Part shown: positions 7,997-17,444 of the stretch, one piece after another
Numbering within the stretch: position 1 is the stretch's first letter
Layout: every line of letters begins with the position of its first letter
DNA from: Bacillus_BD sp963708895
GTDB lineage: Bacteria; Bacillota; Bacilli; Bacillales; Cytobacillaceae
Direction: 5' to 3'
Assembly (NCBI GenBank): GCA_963708895.1
Contig: CAVPUE010000012.1
Span: 1 to 64,000, forward strand
Length of the DNA: 64,000 bases
Made by a program: the position numbers and the translations under genes
The notes under the pieces: generated by a model
The model's database searches: none
The model's input: only the letters and a program-made list of their open reading frames with translations
What the model was told of the DNA's origin: nothing

Positions 7997-8028
7997 ATAA
8001 AAAAGAGCTTAGAGAAATCTCTAAGCTC
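7997..8028 (-). terminator. Terminator of the minus-strand CDF gene
   Basis: GAGCTTAGAGA (8005-8015) pairs with TCTCTAAGCTC (8018-8028); on the minus strand it is followed by CTTTTTTATTTT. It lies 130 bp past the CDF stop at 8159, inside the 300-bp gap that otherwise holds only the LytTR promoter. Confidence 0.75.
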
Positions 8029-8158
8029 AGGGTTAAGTAATTTTAGAGTCGGTCCATGTGTGATTCAAACTATTTTCATTCCTCCCCATACAAATTATGT
8101 TTGATAAAAGGGATTATGCCGTGGACAAATATTGAAATTTAAATTTCATTCTTTCTTC

Positions 8159-9025
8159 TCAGTTTACCTGTGGTTCAATATGGATATGAGAATGATGAAT
8201 CTGATGGGTTTGGGATAGACGAACTTCCACATCTTCGGCAATTTCGTGGCCTTCAATCACCGTTAAGTGTGGCTCTACAAAAATCGTTGCGTCCACAATG
8301 GCCATATTTCCGTGCAATCGGGCTTTTATATCTTTAACCAGTTTCACCCCTGGTGTGGAGCGAATCGTATCTTCAATTTCCTTTAGCTTATTGACTTCAA
8401 AAGCATCTGTTAAATCAAGTGCAGCCTCTTTAAAAATTCCCCATGCTGTTTTGCAAATGAGGATGCCGACAACAAAAGCGGCTAACGGATCCAACCAACC
8501 AATCCCAAAATAAGCACCGACAATCCCAATCATGGCCCCAATGCTTACTAATGCATCTGAACGATTATCCTGTGCAGCAGAATAGAGGGATTTACTCTTT
8601 ACCTTTTTCGATAAGTTCAGATTATAGCGATAAACTCCATACATAAAGATGGCTGAAAATAAAGCTACAAATGCAGTCATCATACTGGGTGTGGTTTCTG
8701 CTGGGTTTATGACCGATTGTACTGAATCTATTATGACTTGAATCCCAACGGTGATCATGATAAAAGCAGCGACAAGTGATGCAATTGTTTCGGCTCTTGA
8801 GTGTCCATACCGGTGATTTTCATCAGGTGGCCTTTGGGCAATTCTTAAACCGATGAATACGGCTACAGAAGCAATAATATCAGTCAAATTGTTCAGTCCA
8901 TCTGCACGTAAGGCTTCTGAATTTCCTACATAACTCACTGTCATTTTGACTCCGGATAATAGAATATAGGCTGCAATACTTAGCAAGGCTCCACGCTCTG
9001 CCTTTTTATATTGGGAGTTTTCCAT
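8159..9025 (-). CDS. Cation diffusion facilitator (MneP/MneS-like metal efflux), second copy
   Basis: This is a paralogue of the protein at 1505-2377: 288 residues, six helices, ADGLNNLTDI in helix 2, HRYGHSRAE loop, DNRSDALVS in helix 5 and a His-rich end (HQIHHSHIHIEPQ). It should export a divalent metal such as Mn using the proton gradient. An AGGAGGCGCAT site precedes the ATG. A 182-bp mobile repeat (9064-9245) begins 38 bp upstream of the start codon, so any promoter must lie in the 38 bp, within the repeat, or beyond it. Confidence 0.9.
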   Translation of the reverse strand: MENSQYKKAERGALLSIAAYILLSGVKMTVSYVGNSEALRADGLNNLTDIIASVAVFIGLRIAQRPPDENHRYGHSRAETIASLVAAFIMITVGIQVIIDSVQSVINPAETTPSMMTAFVALFSAIFMYGVYRYNLNLSKKVKSKSLYSAAQDNRSDALVSIGAMIGIVGAYFGIGWLDPLAAFVVGILICKTAWGIFKEAALDLTDAFEVNKLKEIEDTIRSTPGVKLVKDIKARLHGNMAIVDATIFVEPHLTVIEGHEIAEDVEVRLSQTHQIHHSHIHIEPQVN

Positions 9026-9063
9026 ATGCGCCTCCTATCATTCACAAACAGATCTTTCATTTA

Positions 9064-9245
9064 GGCTCTTTTCTCAAACTTTGTTGCTTTTAGAGAGTTA
9101 AAAAGAGGATTGACCTTGTTATCATGTTGAAACTGGCCATTATTTTTGAGAAAAGAGCTACAAACTAATTACGAATGCACAAAATAGCTATTTCTACGTT
9201 AAAATCGGCCTTTGGATTTTAACAACAAACTTTACGAAAATAGCT
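9064..9245 (+). mobile_element. MITE-like non-autonomous element, copy B
   Basis: This is the best-preserved hairpin structure of the family. GGCTCTTTTCTCAAA at 9064-9078 pairs with TTTGAGAAAAGAGC ending at 9158; a second hairpin GTTAAAATC/GATTTTAAC spans 9198-9223; and the right end reads TTTACGAAAATAGCT. The flanks TTCATTTA (9056-9063) and TTCATTCA (9246-9253) are an 8-bp duplication with one change. The first 26 bases of this copy, from GCTCTTTT on, are identical to copy A. Confidence 0.8.
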
Positions 9246-9376
9246 TTCATTCACTTAGTATGAGACGTGCAGAATGTAAAAATACTTGGGGAATATTGGC
9301 GTGCTGTTGTCTAAAAAAATGTGTAAAATAAGTGTCATAAATTCACAAAAATAGTCCAAGATTCAGTGGTTTTTCA

Positions 9377-9407
9377 TTGAACTTTTTCAGTCTATGCTTC
9401 ATACTAT
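9377..9407 (+). promoter_or_regulatory. Likely czcD promoter
   Basis: TTGAAC (9377-9382) and TACTAT (9402-9407) are separated by 19 bases, a slightly long spacing. The zinc-type operator begins exactly at the -10 element, so repressor binding would block polymerase. Confidence 0.45.
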
Positions 9408-9428
9408 ATATGAACATATATTCATATA
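9407..9428. promoter_or_regulatory. CzrA/SmtB-type operator upstream of czcD
   Basis: TATATGAA-N6-TTCATATA is a perfect 8-8 dyad matching the established SmtB/CzrA operator form (ATATGAACA ... ATTCATAT). It lies 30 bp before the czcD start. The cognate repressor gene czrA is immediately downstream of czcD, on the opposite strand. Confidence 0.85.
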
Positions 9429-9457
9429 TGAAAGTCAAAAAGAAAGTAGGGGTCATT

Positions 9458-10390
9458 ATGGGTCACCATCACGGTCATGGTCATCATCACCATGGTCATG
9501 GACATTCACACGGTCATTCAGCTAACAAAAAAGCTTTACTCCTATCCTTTATCTTAATTACGTCTTTTATGGTGATTGAAGTCATCGGTGGATTGCTGAC
9601 AAATAGCTTAGCGTTGTTGGCAGATGCAGGCCATATGTTAAGTGATGCAGCCTCCCTTGGTTTAAGTTTTTTTGCCTTAAAATTAGGGGAAAAAGCGGCA
9701 TCGCAATTTAACACATTTGGTTATAAACGCTTTGAAATTATTGCAGCAGCCATCAATGGGATGACTTTAATCCTAATTTCACTATATATTTTATACGAAG
9801 CGATTCAGCGCTTTGCCAACCCACCAGAAGTTCAAAGTGGAGGGATGCTGACGATTGCAGCAATTGGTTTGTTAGTCAATATCGTAGCTGCTTGGATTTT
9901 AATGCGTGGCGAAAAAGAGGATAATCTTAACGTACGAAGTGCTTTTCTACATGTTTTAGGTGATATGCTTGGCTCAGTAGGGGCAATTGTCGCAGCCTTA
10001 TTAATGATTTTCTTCGGATGGGGATGGGCCGATCCTGTTGCCAGTTTAATTGTAGCCGTGCTCATTAGCATTAGTGGTTATCGCGTAACAAAGGAAGCTT
10101 TCCATATATTAATGGAAGGAACTCCACAGCAAATCCAATTAAACGATGTGAAGGATTCACTTGAAAAAATAGATTCTGTAGAAGAAGTTCATGATTTGCA
10201 TATTTGGTCGATTACATCTGGAATGTTTATGTTAAGCTGTCATATGACGATTTCAGAAGATGCCATTCATGATCAAGTATTAGAAAAGGCACAAAAAATT
10301 CTCCATGATGATTTTGGCATCGAACATAGCACAATCCAAGTGGAAAGACGCGATTTTGGATGCCCAAATCCTCATTTAGGTTGTAATTAG
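9458..10390 (+). CDS. czcD: Zinc/cobalt/cadmium efflux protein CzcD (CDF family)
   Basis: This is a proton-coupled Zn/Co/Cd exporter. The 310-residue product opens with a His-rich cytosolic stretch (MGHHHGHGHHHHGHGHSHGH), followed by six helices with ADAGHMLSDA in helix 2 and LHVLGDMLGS in helix 5, the H/D tetrahedral site typical of zinc CDFs. It ends with a cytoplasmic domain and a CPNPHLGC tail. Start 9458 was chosen because GTAGGGG precedes it and because a longer frame (from 9377) would run through the promoter and operator. Its stop overlaps the czrA stop by four bases. It is expected to be derepressed by zinc through CzrA. Confidence 0.95.
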   Translation: MGHHHGHGHHHHGHGHSHGHSANKKALLLSFILITSFMVIEVIGGLLTNSLALLADAGHMLSDAASLGLSFFALKLGEKAASQFNTFGYKRFEIIAAAINGMTLILISLYILYEAIQRFANPPEVQSGGMLTIAAIGLLVNIVAAWILMRGEKEDNLNVRSAFLHVLGDMLGSVGAIVAALLMIFFGWGWADPVASLIVAVLISISGYRVTKEAFHILMEGTPQQIQLNDVKDSLEKIDSVEEVHDLHIWSITSGMFMLSCHMTISEDAIHDQVLEKAQKILHDDFGIEHSTIQVERRDFGCPNPHLGCN

Positions 10391-10704
10391 TGCCTAGCAT
10401 GCTCAATCGTTTGTTCTAAAATATCCATTACATGCTCGTCATCACAGCTATAGAAAACGGAAGTCCCTTCACGTCTAAACTTGACAAGACGAAGATTTTT
10501 TAAAAATCGAAGCTGGTGGGAAACGGTTGACTGTAATAAATCGAGCTTTTCGGCTATTTCATTCACGGAATGCTCACCAGTAAATAAAAGATGAAGAATC
10601 CGAATTCGAGTTGGTTCTGATAAGGCTTTAAACGTTTGTGACACAATAAAAAGAGTTTCTTCATCAAGCTCGTGGCTAGAAGATGATTCTTGTTCCTTTG
10701 TCAT
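10387..10704 (-). CDS. czrA: Zinc-sensing ArsR/SmtB-family repressor CzrA
   Basis: This is a winged-helix metal-sensing repressor of 105 residues. The helix-turn-helix reads VNEIAEKLDLLQSTVSHQLRFLK and the wing VKFRREGTSVFYS. The last helix carries the alpha-5 zinc-site pattern D-x-H ... H-x-x-H (DEHVMDILEQTIEHARH), which points to Zn/Co sensing rather than arsenic; the alpha-3 Cys pair of ArsR proteins is absent. An AGGAGG site precedes the start. It is convergent with czcD, whose promoter holds the matching operator. Confidence 0.92.
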   Translation of the reverse strand: MTKEQESSSSHELDEETLFIVSQTFKALSEPTRIRILHLLFTGEHSVNEIAEKLDLLQSTVSHQLRFLKNLRLVKFRREGTSVFYSCDDEHVMDILEQTIEHARH

Positions 10705-10748
10705 CGTGCATCAACCTCCTAAAGTACATTATAGCGAATAATAGTAAA

Positions 10749-10786
10749 AAATCACCTTTGCGACTTTGAAGCGGGTGATTTTTTTA
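10749..10786. terminator. Hairpin between czrA and csbA
   Basis: AAATCACC pairs with GGGTGATTT and is flanked by T-runs in both directions. It sits upstream of both divergent genes, so it may stop read-through from distal transcripts. Confidence 0.55.
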
Positions 10787-10905
10787 TTTATTGTTAGTAA
10801 TGGAAGTAACAAAAACAAAATTCTTTATTTTATACCAGATTGAGGTTTAAAATATATGATACTTAGATAATGTTGATAAGATTCCTTTAAGAAGAAGGTG
10901 GGCAA

Positions 10906-11142
10906 GTGGCTACGAAATATTTATTCGCCCTTATTTTACCAGGATTATTAGTGGTGTTTTTTACAAGGGTCACCTATAGTCGGGTACTCGCACTGGTTTT
11001 GACGGTTGCCTTAATCGCCGCATCGGTTTATAAAGGATACACCAATACCATCTGGTTAATTGTGGTCGATTCGTTTTCCTTAACACTAGGATTTTGGTAC
11101 GCTGATCAAACAAAACGCAAAATGAAACAAAGCTTAAAATAA
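10906..11142 (+). CDS. csbA: CsbA-like small membrane protein
   Basis: This is a 78-residue protein with two to three hydrophobic helices, starting at a GTG after AAGGTGGGC. FALILPGLLVVFFTRVTYSRVLALVLTVAL and the KGYT motif match CsbA, a sigma-B-controlled protein of unknown function in Bacillus. The position directly before uvrB is the conserved csbA-uvrB-uvrA order. A clear terminator follows, so uvrB has its own promoter. I did not find a convincing sigma-B promoter. Confidence 0.85.
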   Translation: MATKYLFALILPGLLVVFFTRVTYSRVLALVLTVALIAASVYKGYTNTIWLIVVDSFSLTLGFWYADQTKRKMKQSLK

Positions 11143-11176
11143 AACCTGTCTATTAATGAATAATGACAGGTTTTTT
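11143..11176 (+). terminator. Terminator of csbA
   Basis: AACCTGTC (11143-11150) pairs with GACAGGTT (11165-11172) and is followed by T-run. It starts at the csbA stop codon. Confidence 0.8.
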
Positions 11177-11185
11177 GAATTTTAA

Positions 11186-11199
11186 AGAATGTTTGTTCG
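11186..11199. promoter_or_regulatory. Possible LexA (SOS) box before uvrB
   Basis: AGAATGTTTGTTCG approximates the Bacillus SOS consensus CGAACRNRYGTTYC, with mismatches in the left half. uvrBA is a LexA target in Bacillus, and the site is 113 bp from the uvrB start. Confidence 0.4.
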
Positions 11200-11311
11200 T
11201 GTATTTATGGTTAGTATTCCCTGTTTTGTGGTAGAATGGTGATATTGACATTGGATATGAACGGAATGTGATTATACATAAAGATTTTGATGAAGAATGG
11301 AGGCACTACTT

Positions 11312-13292
11312 TTGGAGAGTAAATTTCAGTTAGTTTCAAAGTATTCACCTCAAGGGGATCAACCGAAAGCGATTGAAACGCTCGTGGATGGAATTAGAAG
11401 TGGAAAGAAACATCAAACCTTACTCGGTGCAACTGGAACAGGAAAAACGTTTACCGTTTCAAATGTGATTGAACAAATCAATAAACCGACATTAGTATTA
11501 GCCCATAATAAAACTCTTGCTGGACAACTTTACAGCGAATTTAAAGAGTTTTTTCCAAATAATGCTGTTGAGTATTTTGTTAGTTATTACGATTATTTCC
11601 AACCAGAAGCCTATGTTCCACAGACAGATACATTTATTGAGAAAGATGCCAGTATTAATGATGAAATTGATAAATTACGTCACTCAGCGACATCCTCATT
11701 ATTTGAACGAGACGATGTCATTATTATTGCCAGTGTTTCTTGTATTTATGGTTTAGGTTCACCTGAAGAATATCGTGAACTCGTTCTTTCCTTAAGAGTA
11801 GGAATGGAAGTGGAACGCAATCAATTATTACGGAAACTGGTTGATATCCAGTATGATCGAAACGATTTGAATTTTATCCGCGGGACTTTCCGTGTTCGTG
11901 GAGACGTCGTGGAAATCTTCCCTGCTTCAAGGGATGAACATTGTATAAGAGTCGAATTCTTTGGTGATGAAATTGATCGCATTCGTGAAGTCGATGCGTT
12001 AACAGGTGAAATTCTTGGCGAACGAGAACATGTCGCGATTTATCCAGCATCCCACTTCGTTACACGTGAGGAAAAAATGAAAGTCGCAATTGAAAATATC
12101 GAAAAGGAACTTGAGGAAAGATTAGCTGACCTTCGCGAGAATGATAAGTTATTAGAAGCACAGCGTCTTGAACAGCGGACACATTATGATTTAGAAATGA
12201 TGCGGGAAATGGGCTTTTGTTCTGGGATTGAAAACTACTCGCGCCATTTGACACTTCGACCACCAGGCTCTACTCCCTATACGTTACTCGATTATTTCCC
12301 TAAGGATTTTCTCATGATTGTCGACGAATCACATGTGTCGATTCCGCAAGTTCGAGGAATGTTCAATGGAGACCAAGCGAGAAAACAGGTTCTGGTCGAT
12401 CATGGTTTTCGTTTACCATCAGCCATGGATAACCGTCCGTTGAAATTCACTGAGTTTGAAGAACATATCAGATCAAATTATTTATGTTTCTGCAACTCCA
12501 GGTCAGTATGAGCTGGAACATGCACCAGATGCAATTGAACAGATCATTCGTCCAACAGGATTGCTTGATCCGATTATTGATGTTAGACCGATTGAAGGTC
12601 AAATTGATGATTTGATTGCTGAAATTAATGACCGTGTTGAGAAAAATGAGCGTGTCCTTGTCACGACGTTAACGAAAAAAATGTCTGAGGATTTAACGGA
12701 TTATTTAAAGGAAATCGGAATTAAGGTTCAGTATTTACACTCCGAAGTGAAAACGTTAGAACGGGCCGAAATTATCCGTGATCTCCGTTTAGGGAAGTAT
12801 GATGTATTAATCGGAATCAACCTTTTAAGAGAAGGTTTGGATCTTCCAGAAGTATCATTAGTCACGATTCTTGATGCAGATAAAGAAGGCTTCTTACGTT
12901 CTGAACGGTCGTTAATTCAAACGATTGGCCGTGCGGCACGTAATTCGAATGGAAAAGTGATTATGTATGCTGATAAAATGACACATTCCATGGAAGTAGC
13001 CATCTCTGAAACGAAACGGCGCCGTGCGATTCAAGAGGAATACAATGAAAAGCATGGAGTTACCCCAACAACGATTGTTAAGAGTATTCATGAGGTGATT
13101 CGCGCGACCCATGCAGCAGAAGAACAGGAAGAGTACAGTGTAACGGAACAATTATCGAAACTGACGAAGAAAGAACGTAAAAAGGTCATGGCTGATATGG
13201 AAAAAGAAATGAAGGAAGCGGCGAAAGCCTTGAACTTCGAACGTGCGGCCGAGCTTCGTGATATATTATTAGAATTGAAAGCGGAAGGATGA
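11312..13292 (+). CDS. uvrB: Excinuclease ABC subunit B (UvrB), frameshifted in this sequence
   Basis: This is the DNA damage-verifying helicase-like subunit of nucleotide excision repair. It has Walker A GATGTGKT, the beta-hairpin region (YYDYFQPEAYVPQTDTFIEK), motif DESHVSIPQVRGM, motif VI QTIGRAARN and a C-terminal UVR coiled coil (ERAAELRDILLEL) that contacts UvrC/UvrA. Near 12470 the frame shifts: EEHI- is followed by -DQIIYVSATPGQ one base out of frame, so one extra A in ATC-A-GAT explains it. The start is TTG 11312: AATGGAGG sits eight bases before it, while the upstream in-frame ATG (11297) lies inside that ribosome site. uvrA follows after seven bases. Confidence 0.93.
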
Positions 13293-13299
13293 CGAACAT

Positions 13300-16155
13300 A
13301 TGGCAATTGATAAACTGGTGATTAAGGGTGCCAGAGCCCATAATTTAAAAAATATTGATGTCACCATTCCGAGAGATAAACTTGTGGTTGTGACAGGACT
13401 TTCCGGATCAGGGAAGTCCTCCCTTGCATTTGATACGATTTATGCAGAAGGACAACGGAGATATGTAGAATCACTATCTGCTTATGCCAGACAATTTCTC
13501 GGACAAATGGAAAAACCGGACGTAGATCTGATTGAAGGTTTATCACCAGCGATTGCAATCGATCAGAAAACAACAAGTAATAATCCTCGATCAACGGTTG
13601 GAACGGTGACGGAGATTTATGATTATTTACGTTTGCTTTTTTCTAGAGTTGGACATCCAATTTGTCCAACTCATGGAATTGAAATTACCTCGCAAACGAT
13701 TGAGCAAATGGTTGACCGGCTTTTGACTTATCCTGAACGGACCAGAATCCAAGTCCTTTCTCCTGTAATTTCAGGAAAAAAAGGTGCTCATGTAAAAGTC
13801 CTTGAAGATATAAAAAAACAGGGATATGTACGTGTCCGTGTTGATGGAGACATGTATGATTTAGAGGAAGATATTGAACTTGATAAAAATAAAAAACACT
13901 CCATTGAAGTGGTGATTGACCGGATTGTTATAAAAGAAGGTGCTGCAGCACGGCTTGCGGATTCTCTTGAGTCTGCTTTAACCCTTGGTGAAGGAAGAGT
14001 ATTAATTGATGTAATAGATCAAGAAGAACTTCTTTTCAGTGAACATCATTCTTGTCCAATCTGTGGCTTTTCTATTGATTCTCTTGAACCTCGTATGTTT
14101 TCTTTCAACAATCCATTCGGAGCATGTCCGGAATGTGATGGACTTGGAGCAAAGAAGGTAGTTGACGTCAATCTGGTGATTCCGGATAAGACTTTAACAC
14201 TTCGCGAAAATGCGATTGTTCCATGGGAAGGGAAGATGTCTAAATACTATCCACAACTACTAGAGTGTGTATGTACGCATTATGGAATTGATATGGATAT
14301 CCCCGTTAAAGATGTACCAGAACATCATATGGATAAAATTTTACATGGATCGGATGGAGAAAAGATTTTATTCCACTATGAAAATGACTATGGTCAGGTA
14401 CGGGAAAATTTAGTTGAATTTGAGGGAGTTCTGCGCAATATTGAACGTCGATATCGGGATTCAAGCTCAGATATGATTCGTGATCAAATGGAAAAATATA
14501 TGGCAGAACGCGCTTGTAAAACGTGTAAGGGCTATCGATTAAGCAAGCAGTCACTGGCAGTTAAAATTGAAGGAAGGCACATCGGGGAAGTATCCGAACT
14601 TTCGATTGAAAAAGCATTGGCCTTTTTTAACAACATTACCTTATCAGAAAAAGAAGCGCAAATTGCCAAATTAATCCTACGTGAAATTGATCAACGTCTT
14701 CTATTTCTTACAAATGTGGGGCTTGATTATATCACGTTAAGTCGGTCAGCAGGAACGTTGTCTGGCGGTGAAGCCCAGCGAATACGCTTAGCCACTCAAA
14801 TTGGCTCTCGTTTAACCGGTGTTCTGTATATCTTAGATGAACCATCTATTGGACTTCATCAACGCGACAATGAACTTTTGATCGGTTCATTAAAAAATAT
14901 GCGTGATATTGGCAATACCCTTATTGTAGTTGAACATGATGAAGACACGATGATGGCAGCCGATTATTTGATTGATGTGGGGCCGGGTGCAGGCGTTCAT
15001 GGAGGTCAAATTATGGCAGCTGGGACACCTGAAGAAGTCATGGCCAATCCTAATTCTTTAACTGGTCAATATTTATCAGGGGAAAAGTTTATCCCTCTGC
15101 CCATTGAGAGAAGGAAACCGGATGGTCGTTTTATCGATGTTAAAGGGGCTAAGGAAAATAACTTAAAGAATATCAATATTAAATTTCCACTAGGAATGTT
15201 TGTGGTTGTAACGGGTGTATCGGGTTCTGGTAAGAGTACGCTAGTGAATGAGATTTTACAAAAGACTTTAGCGCATGAATTGAATCGTGCAAGAACATTA
15301 CCTGGAGCTTATCGATCCATCTCTGGATTAGAACATTTAGAAAAGGTAATTAACATTGACCAAACTCCAATTGGTCGAACACCAAGGTCAAATCCTGCTA
15401 CGTATACAGGTGTATTTGATGATGTCCGTGATGTCTTCTCGCAAACAAATGAGGCGAAAGTACGTGGCTATCAAAAAGGACGGTTTAGTTTTAATGTCAA
15501 AGGTGGTCGTTGTGAAGCATGTCGTGGGGACGGAATTATTAAAATTGAAATGCACTTTTTGCCAGATGTTTATGTCCCTTGTGAGGTGTGCCATGGCAAA
15601 CGCTATAATCGTGAAACCCTTGAAGTAAAGTATAAAGGGAAAAGTATTTCTGAGATTTTAGATATGACAGTAGAAGATGCCGTGGTATTCTTTGAAAATA
15701 TCCCAAAAATAAAGCGTAAATTGCAAACCTTATATGATGTAGGACTTGGCTATGTTACCCTTGGTCAGCCTGCGACTACTTTATCCGGCGGTGAAGCACA
15801 ACGGGTTAAATTAGCCTCTGAACTACATCGTCGCTCAAACGGTAAAACCTTCTATATTTTGGACGAACCTACTACTGGTTTACATGCTGATGATATTTCA
15901 AGATTATTGGTTGTTTTAAAAAGACTAGTCGAAAATGGTGATACGGTACTAGTTATCGAGCATAACTTAGATGTGATTAAAACAGCTGATTATATCATCG
16001 ACTTAGGTCCAGAAGGTGGAGACAGAGGTGGAACGATTGTCGCAACAGGAACCCCTGAAGAAGTAGCTGAAGCCCCAGGGTCTTACACAGGAAAATATTT
16101 AAAACCAATTTTAGAACGAGATCGTAACCGTATGAAAGAACAAGTCAATATCTAA
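13300..16155 (+). CDS. uvrA: Excinuclease ABC subunit A (UvrA)
   Basis: This is the damage-recognition ATPase of nucleotide excision repair, acting as a dimer and loading UvrB. It has 951 residues with two ABC modules: Walker A GLSGSGKS (near the start) and GVSGSGKS (~residue 640), two LSGGEAQR signatures, and two zinc modules (CPICGF ... CPECDG and CEACRGDG ... CEVCHGKR). The insertion between the first Walker A and signature holds the UvrB-binding domain. It is intact, unlike uvrB, and co-transcribed with it. Confidence 0.97.
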   Translation: MAIDKLVIKGARAHNLKNIDVTIPRDKLVVVTGLSGSGKSSLAFDTIYAEGQRRYVESLSAYARQFLGQMEKPDVDLIEGLSPAIAIDQKTTSNNPRSTVGTVTEIYDYLRLLFSRVGHPICPTHGIEITSQTIEQMVDRLLTYPERTRIQVLSPVISGKKGAHVKVLEDIKKQGYVRVRVDGDMYDLEEDIELDKNKKHSIEVVIDRIVIKEGAAARLADSLESALTLGEGRVLIDVIDQEELLFSEHHSCPICGFSIDSLEPRMFSFNNPFGACPECDGLGAKKVVDVNLVIPDKTLTLRENAIVPWEGKMSKYYPQLLECVCTHYGIDMDIPVKDVPEHHMDKILHGSDGEKILFHYENDYGQVRENLVEFEGVLRNIERRYRDSSSDMIRDQMEKYMAERACKTCKGYRLSKQSLAVKIEGRHIGEVSELSIEKALAFFNNITLSEKEAQIAKLILREIDQRLLFLTNVGLDYITLSRSAGTLSGGEAQRIRLATQIGSRLTGVLYILDEPSIGLHQRDNELLIGSLKNMRDIGNTLIVVEHDEDTMMAADYLIDVGPGAGVHGGQIMAAGTPEEVMANPNSLTGQYLSGEKFIPLPIERRKPDGRFIDVKGAKENNLKNINIKFPLGMFVVVTGVSGSGKSTLVNEILQKTLAHELNRARTLPGAYRSISGLEHLEKVINIDQTPIGRTPRSNPATYTGVFDDVRDVFSQTNEAKVRGYQKGRFSFNVKGGRCEACRGDGIIKIEMHFLPDVYVPCEVCHGKRYNRETLEVKYKGKSISEILDMTVEDAVVFFENIPKIKRKLQTLYDVGLGYVTLGQPATTLSGGEAQRVKLASELHRRSNGKTFYILDEPTTGLHADDISRLLVVLKRLVENGDTVLVIEHNLDVIKTADYIIDLGPEGGDRGGTIVATGTPEEVAEAPGSYTGKYLKPILERDRNRMKEQVNI

Positions 16156-16291
16156 TATGGAATTTTAGTGTGGAGAAGTATATTCTTTAAGCATCTAATT
16201 GTAAAAAGTTCTAGAAATTAATATGAAACTTGTTTCTGTTCATAAATCGTATAGTTCTTTAGAAGAAGAGATTTCCGAGGAGGAATGAAAA

Positions 16292-17395
16292 ATGAAAGAA
16301 GAACGTAAACGAATTCTGAAAATGGTTGAACAAGGGACACTGACTGTAGAGGAAGCTCTTACTTTAATAGAAGAATTGGATAAAACATCAAAGGTAAATG
16401 AAGAGAAACAAGAACAACTCATAACAGAGCTTTCTACTTTTGTGAAATCTGATGAAAAACAAAAGTATGGAAAAAGTTCGCAGGAAACATTTCAATCAAC
16501 GAAAGAAAAGTTTTTTGAGTTTGTCGATGCTGCCGTTAAAAAAATAAAAGAGTTTGATCTTGATTTGAATTTTGGTAAGCATTATGATATCAATCATATT
16601 TTTCAGCAAACGGATGCGTCTATTAATGCCGTGGATATTGATATCGCGAATGGAAATGTGTCGATTCTACCATGGGATCAAAATGATATTCGTGTCGAGT
16701 GCGAAGCCCAAGTATATAAAGGTGAAACACAGGAAGAGGCAAGACAAAACTTCCTACAAGAAATGTTGTTTGAAGTACGGGGAGATCGTCTTTATTTTAC
16801 AACCGGGCAAAAGTGGATCAAACTAAAAGCAAAGGTTTATATTCCACAAGTGGATTATGATCAGATAGATGTTCGGATTTTTAATGGCGCAGTCGAAGGA
16901 AAAGATTTATCAGTTAAGAAATACAAGATTAAAACTGCTAATGGAAAAATCTCGATGGATCAAGTAAAAGGTGAAGAAGTTGAAGTTGAAACAGCCAATG
17001 GTGCGATTCACTTTGCAGGTAGTGAAGTTGGAAAATTGGAAGCTGAAACATTAAATGGCGCGATTCATGTTGATGGGGATTTCAATAAGCTTGAGGTACA
17101 ATCCTTTAATGGTGATATTGTGGCAAACTTGAAAGGCTCCTCTTGTGAATGGTTAGATGCAACCGCAACGACGGGTGCTATCGCATTATCCATTCCAGAT
17201 CTGTATTCTGTCAATGGTGAATTAAAATCAAACTTGGGCAATTTTACCGTTGATTTAGATGGAATTCAGATTGTGGAAGAGAAAAGTGAGCTCATCCAGA
17301 AAAATCTTAGCTTTAAATCGATTCAAGAATCAACACATTCTCTTCGCCTTTTTGCCAATACAAAAACGGGTTCTATCACGGTTCGTAAAGCATAG
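16292..17395 (+). CDS. yvlB: DUF4097 beta-helix protein (YvlB/LiaX-like)
   Basis: This is a 367-residue protein. The first 35 residues form the short SHOCT-like helix pair (ERKRILKMVEQGTLTVEEALTLIEEL) found at the start of this family, followed by a charged linker. From about residue 110 there are repeated beta-strand units (VDIDIANGNVSILPW, VRIFNGAVEG, KTANGKISMDQVKG, ETANGAIHFAGS, ETLNGAIHVDG, QSFNGDIVANL) each with an NG turn, that is a DUF4097 beta-solenoid. LiaX, an enterococcal relative, senses envelope stress; the role here is inferred only. It lacks a signal peptide. yvlD follows, as in Bacillus. Confidence 0.85.
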   Translation: MKEERKRILKMVEQGTLTVEEALTLIEELDKTSKVNEEKQEQLITELSTFVKSDEKQKYGKSSQETFQSTKEKFFEFVDAAVKKIKEFDLDLNFGKHYDINHIFQQTDASINAVDIDIANGNVSILPWDQNDIRVECEAQVYKGETQEEARQNFLQEMLFEVRGDRLYFTTGQKWIKLKAKVYIPQVDYDQIDVRIFNGAVEGKDLSVKKYKIKTANGKISMDQVKGEEVEVETANGAIHFAGSEVGKLEAETLNGAIHVDGDFNKLEVQSFNGDIVANLKGSSCEWLDATATTGAIALSIPDLYSVNGELKSNLGNFTVDLDGIQIVEEKSELIQKNLSFKSIQESTHSLRLFANTKTGSITVRKA

Positions 17396-17444
17396 TTTCT
17401 AATAAGGGAAATAGAGTCAACTAAAACGTAATGGGGGTGTTAAG

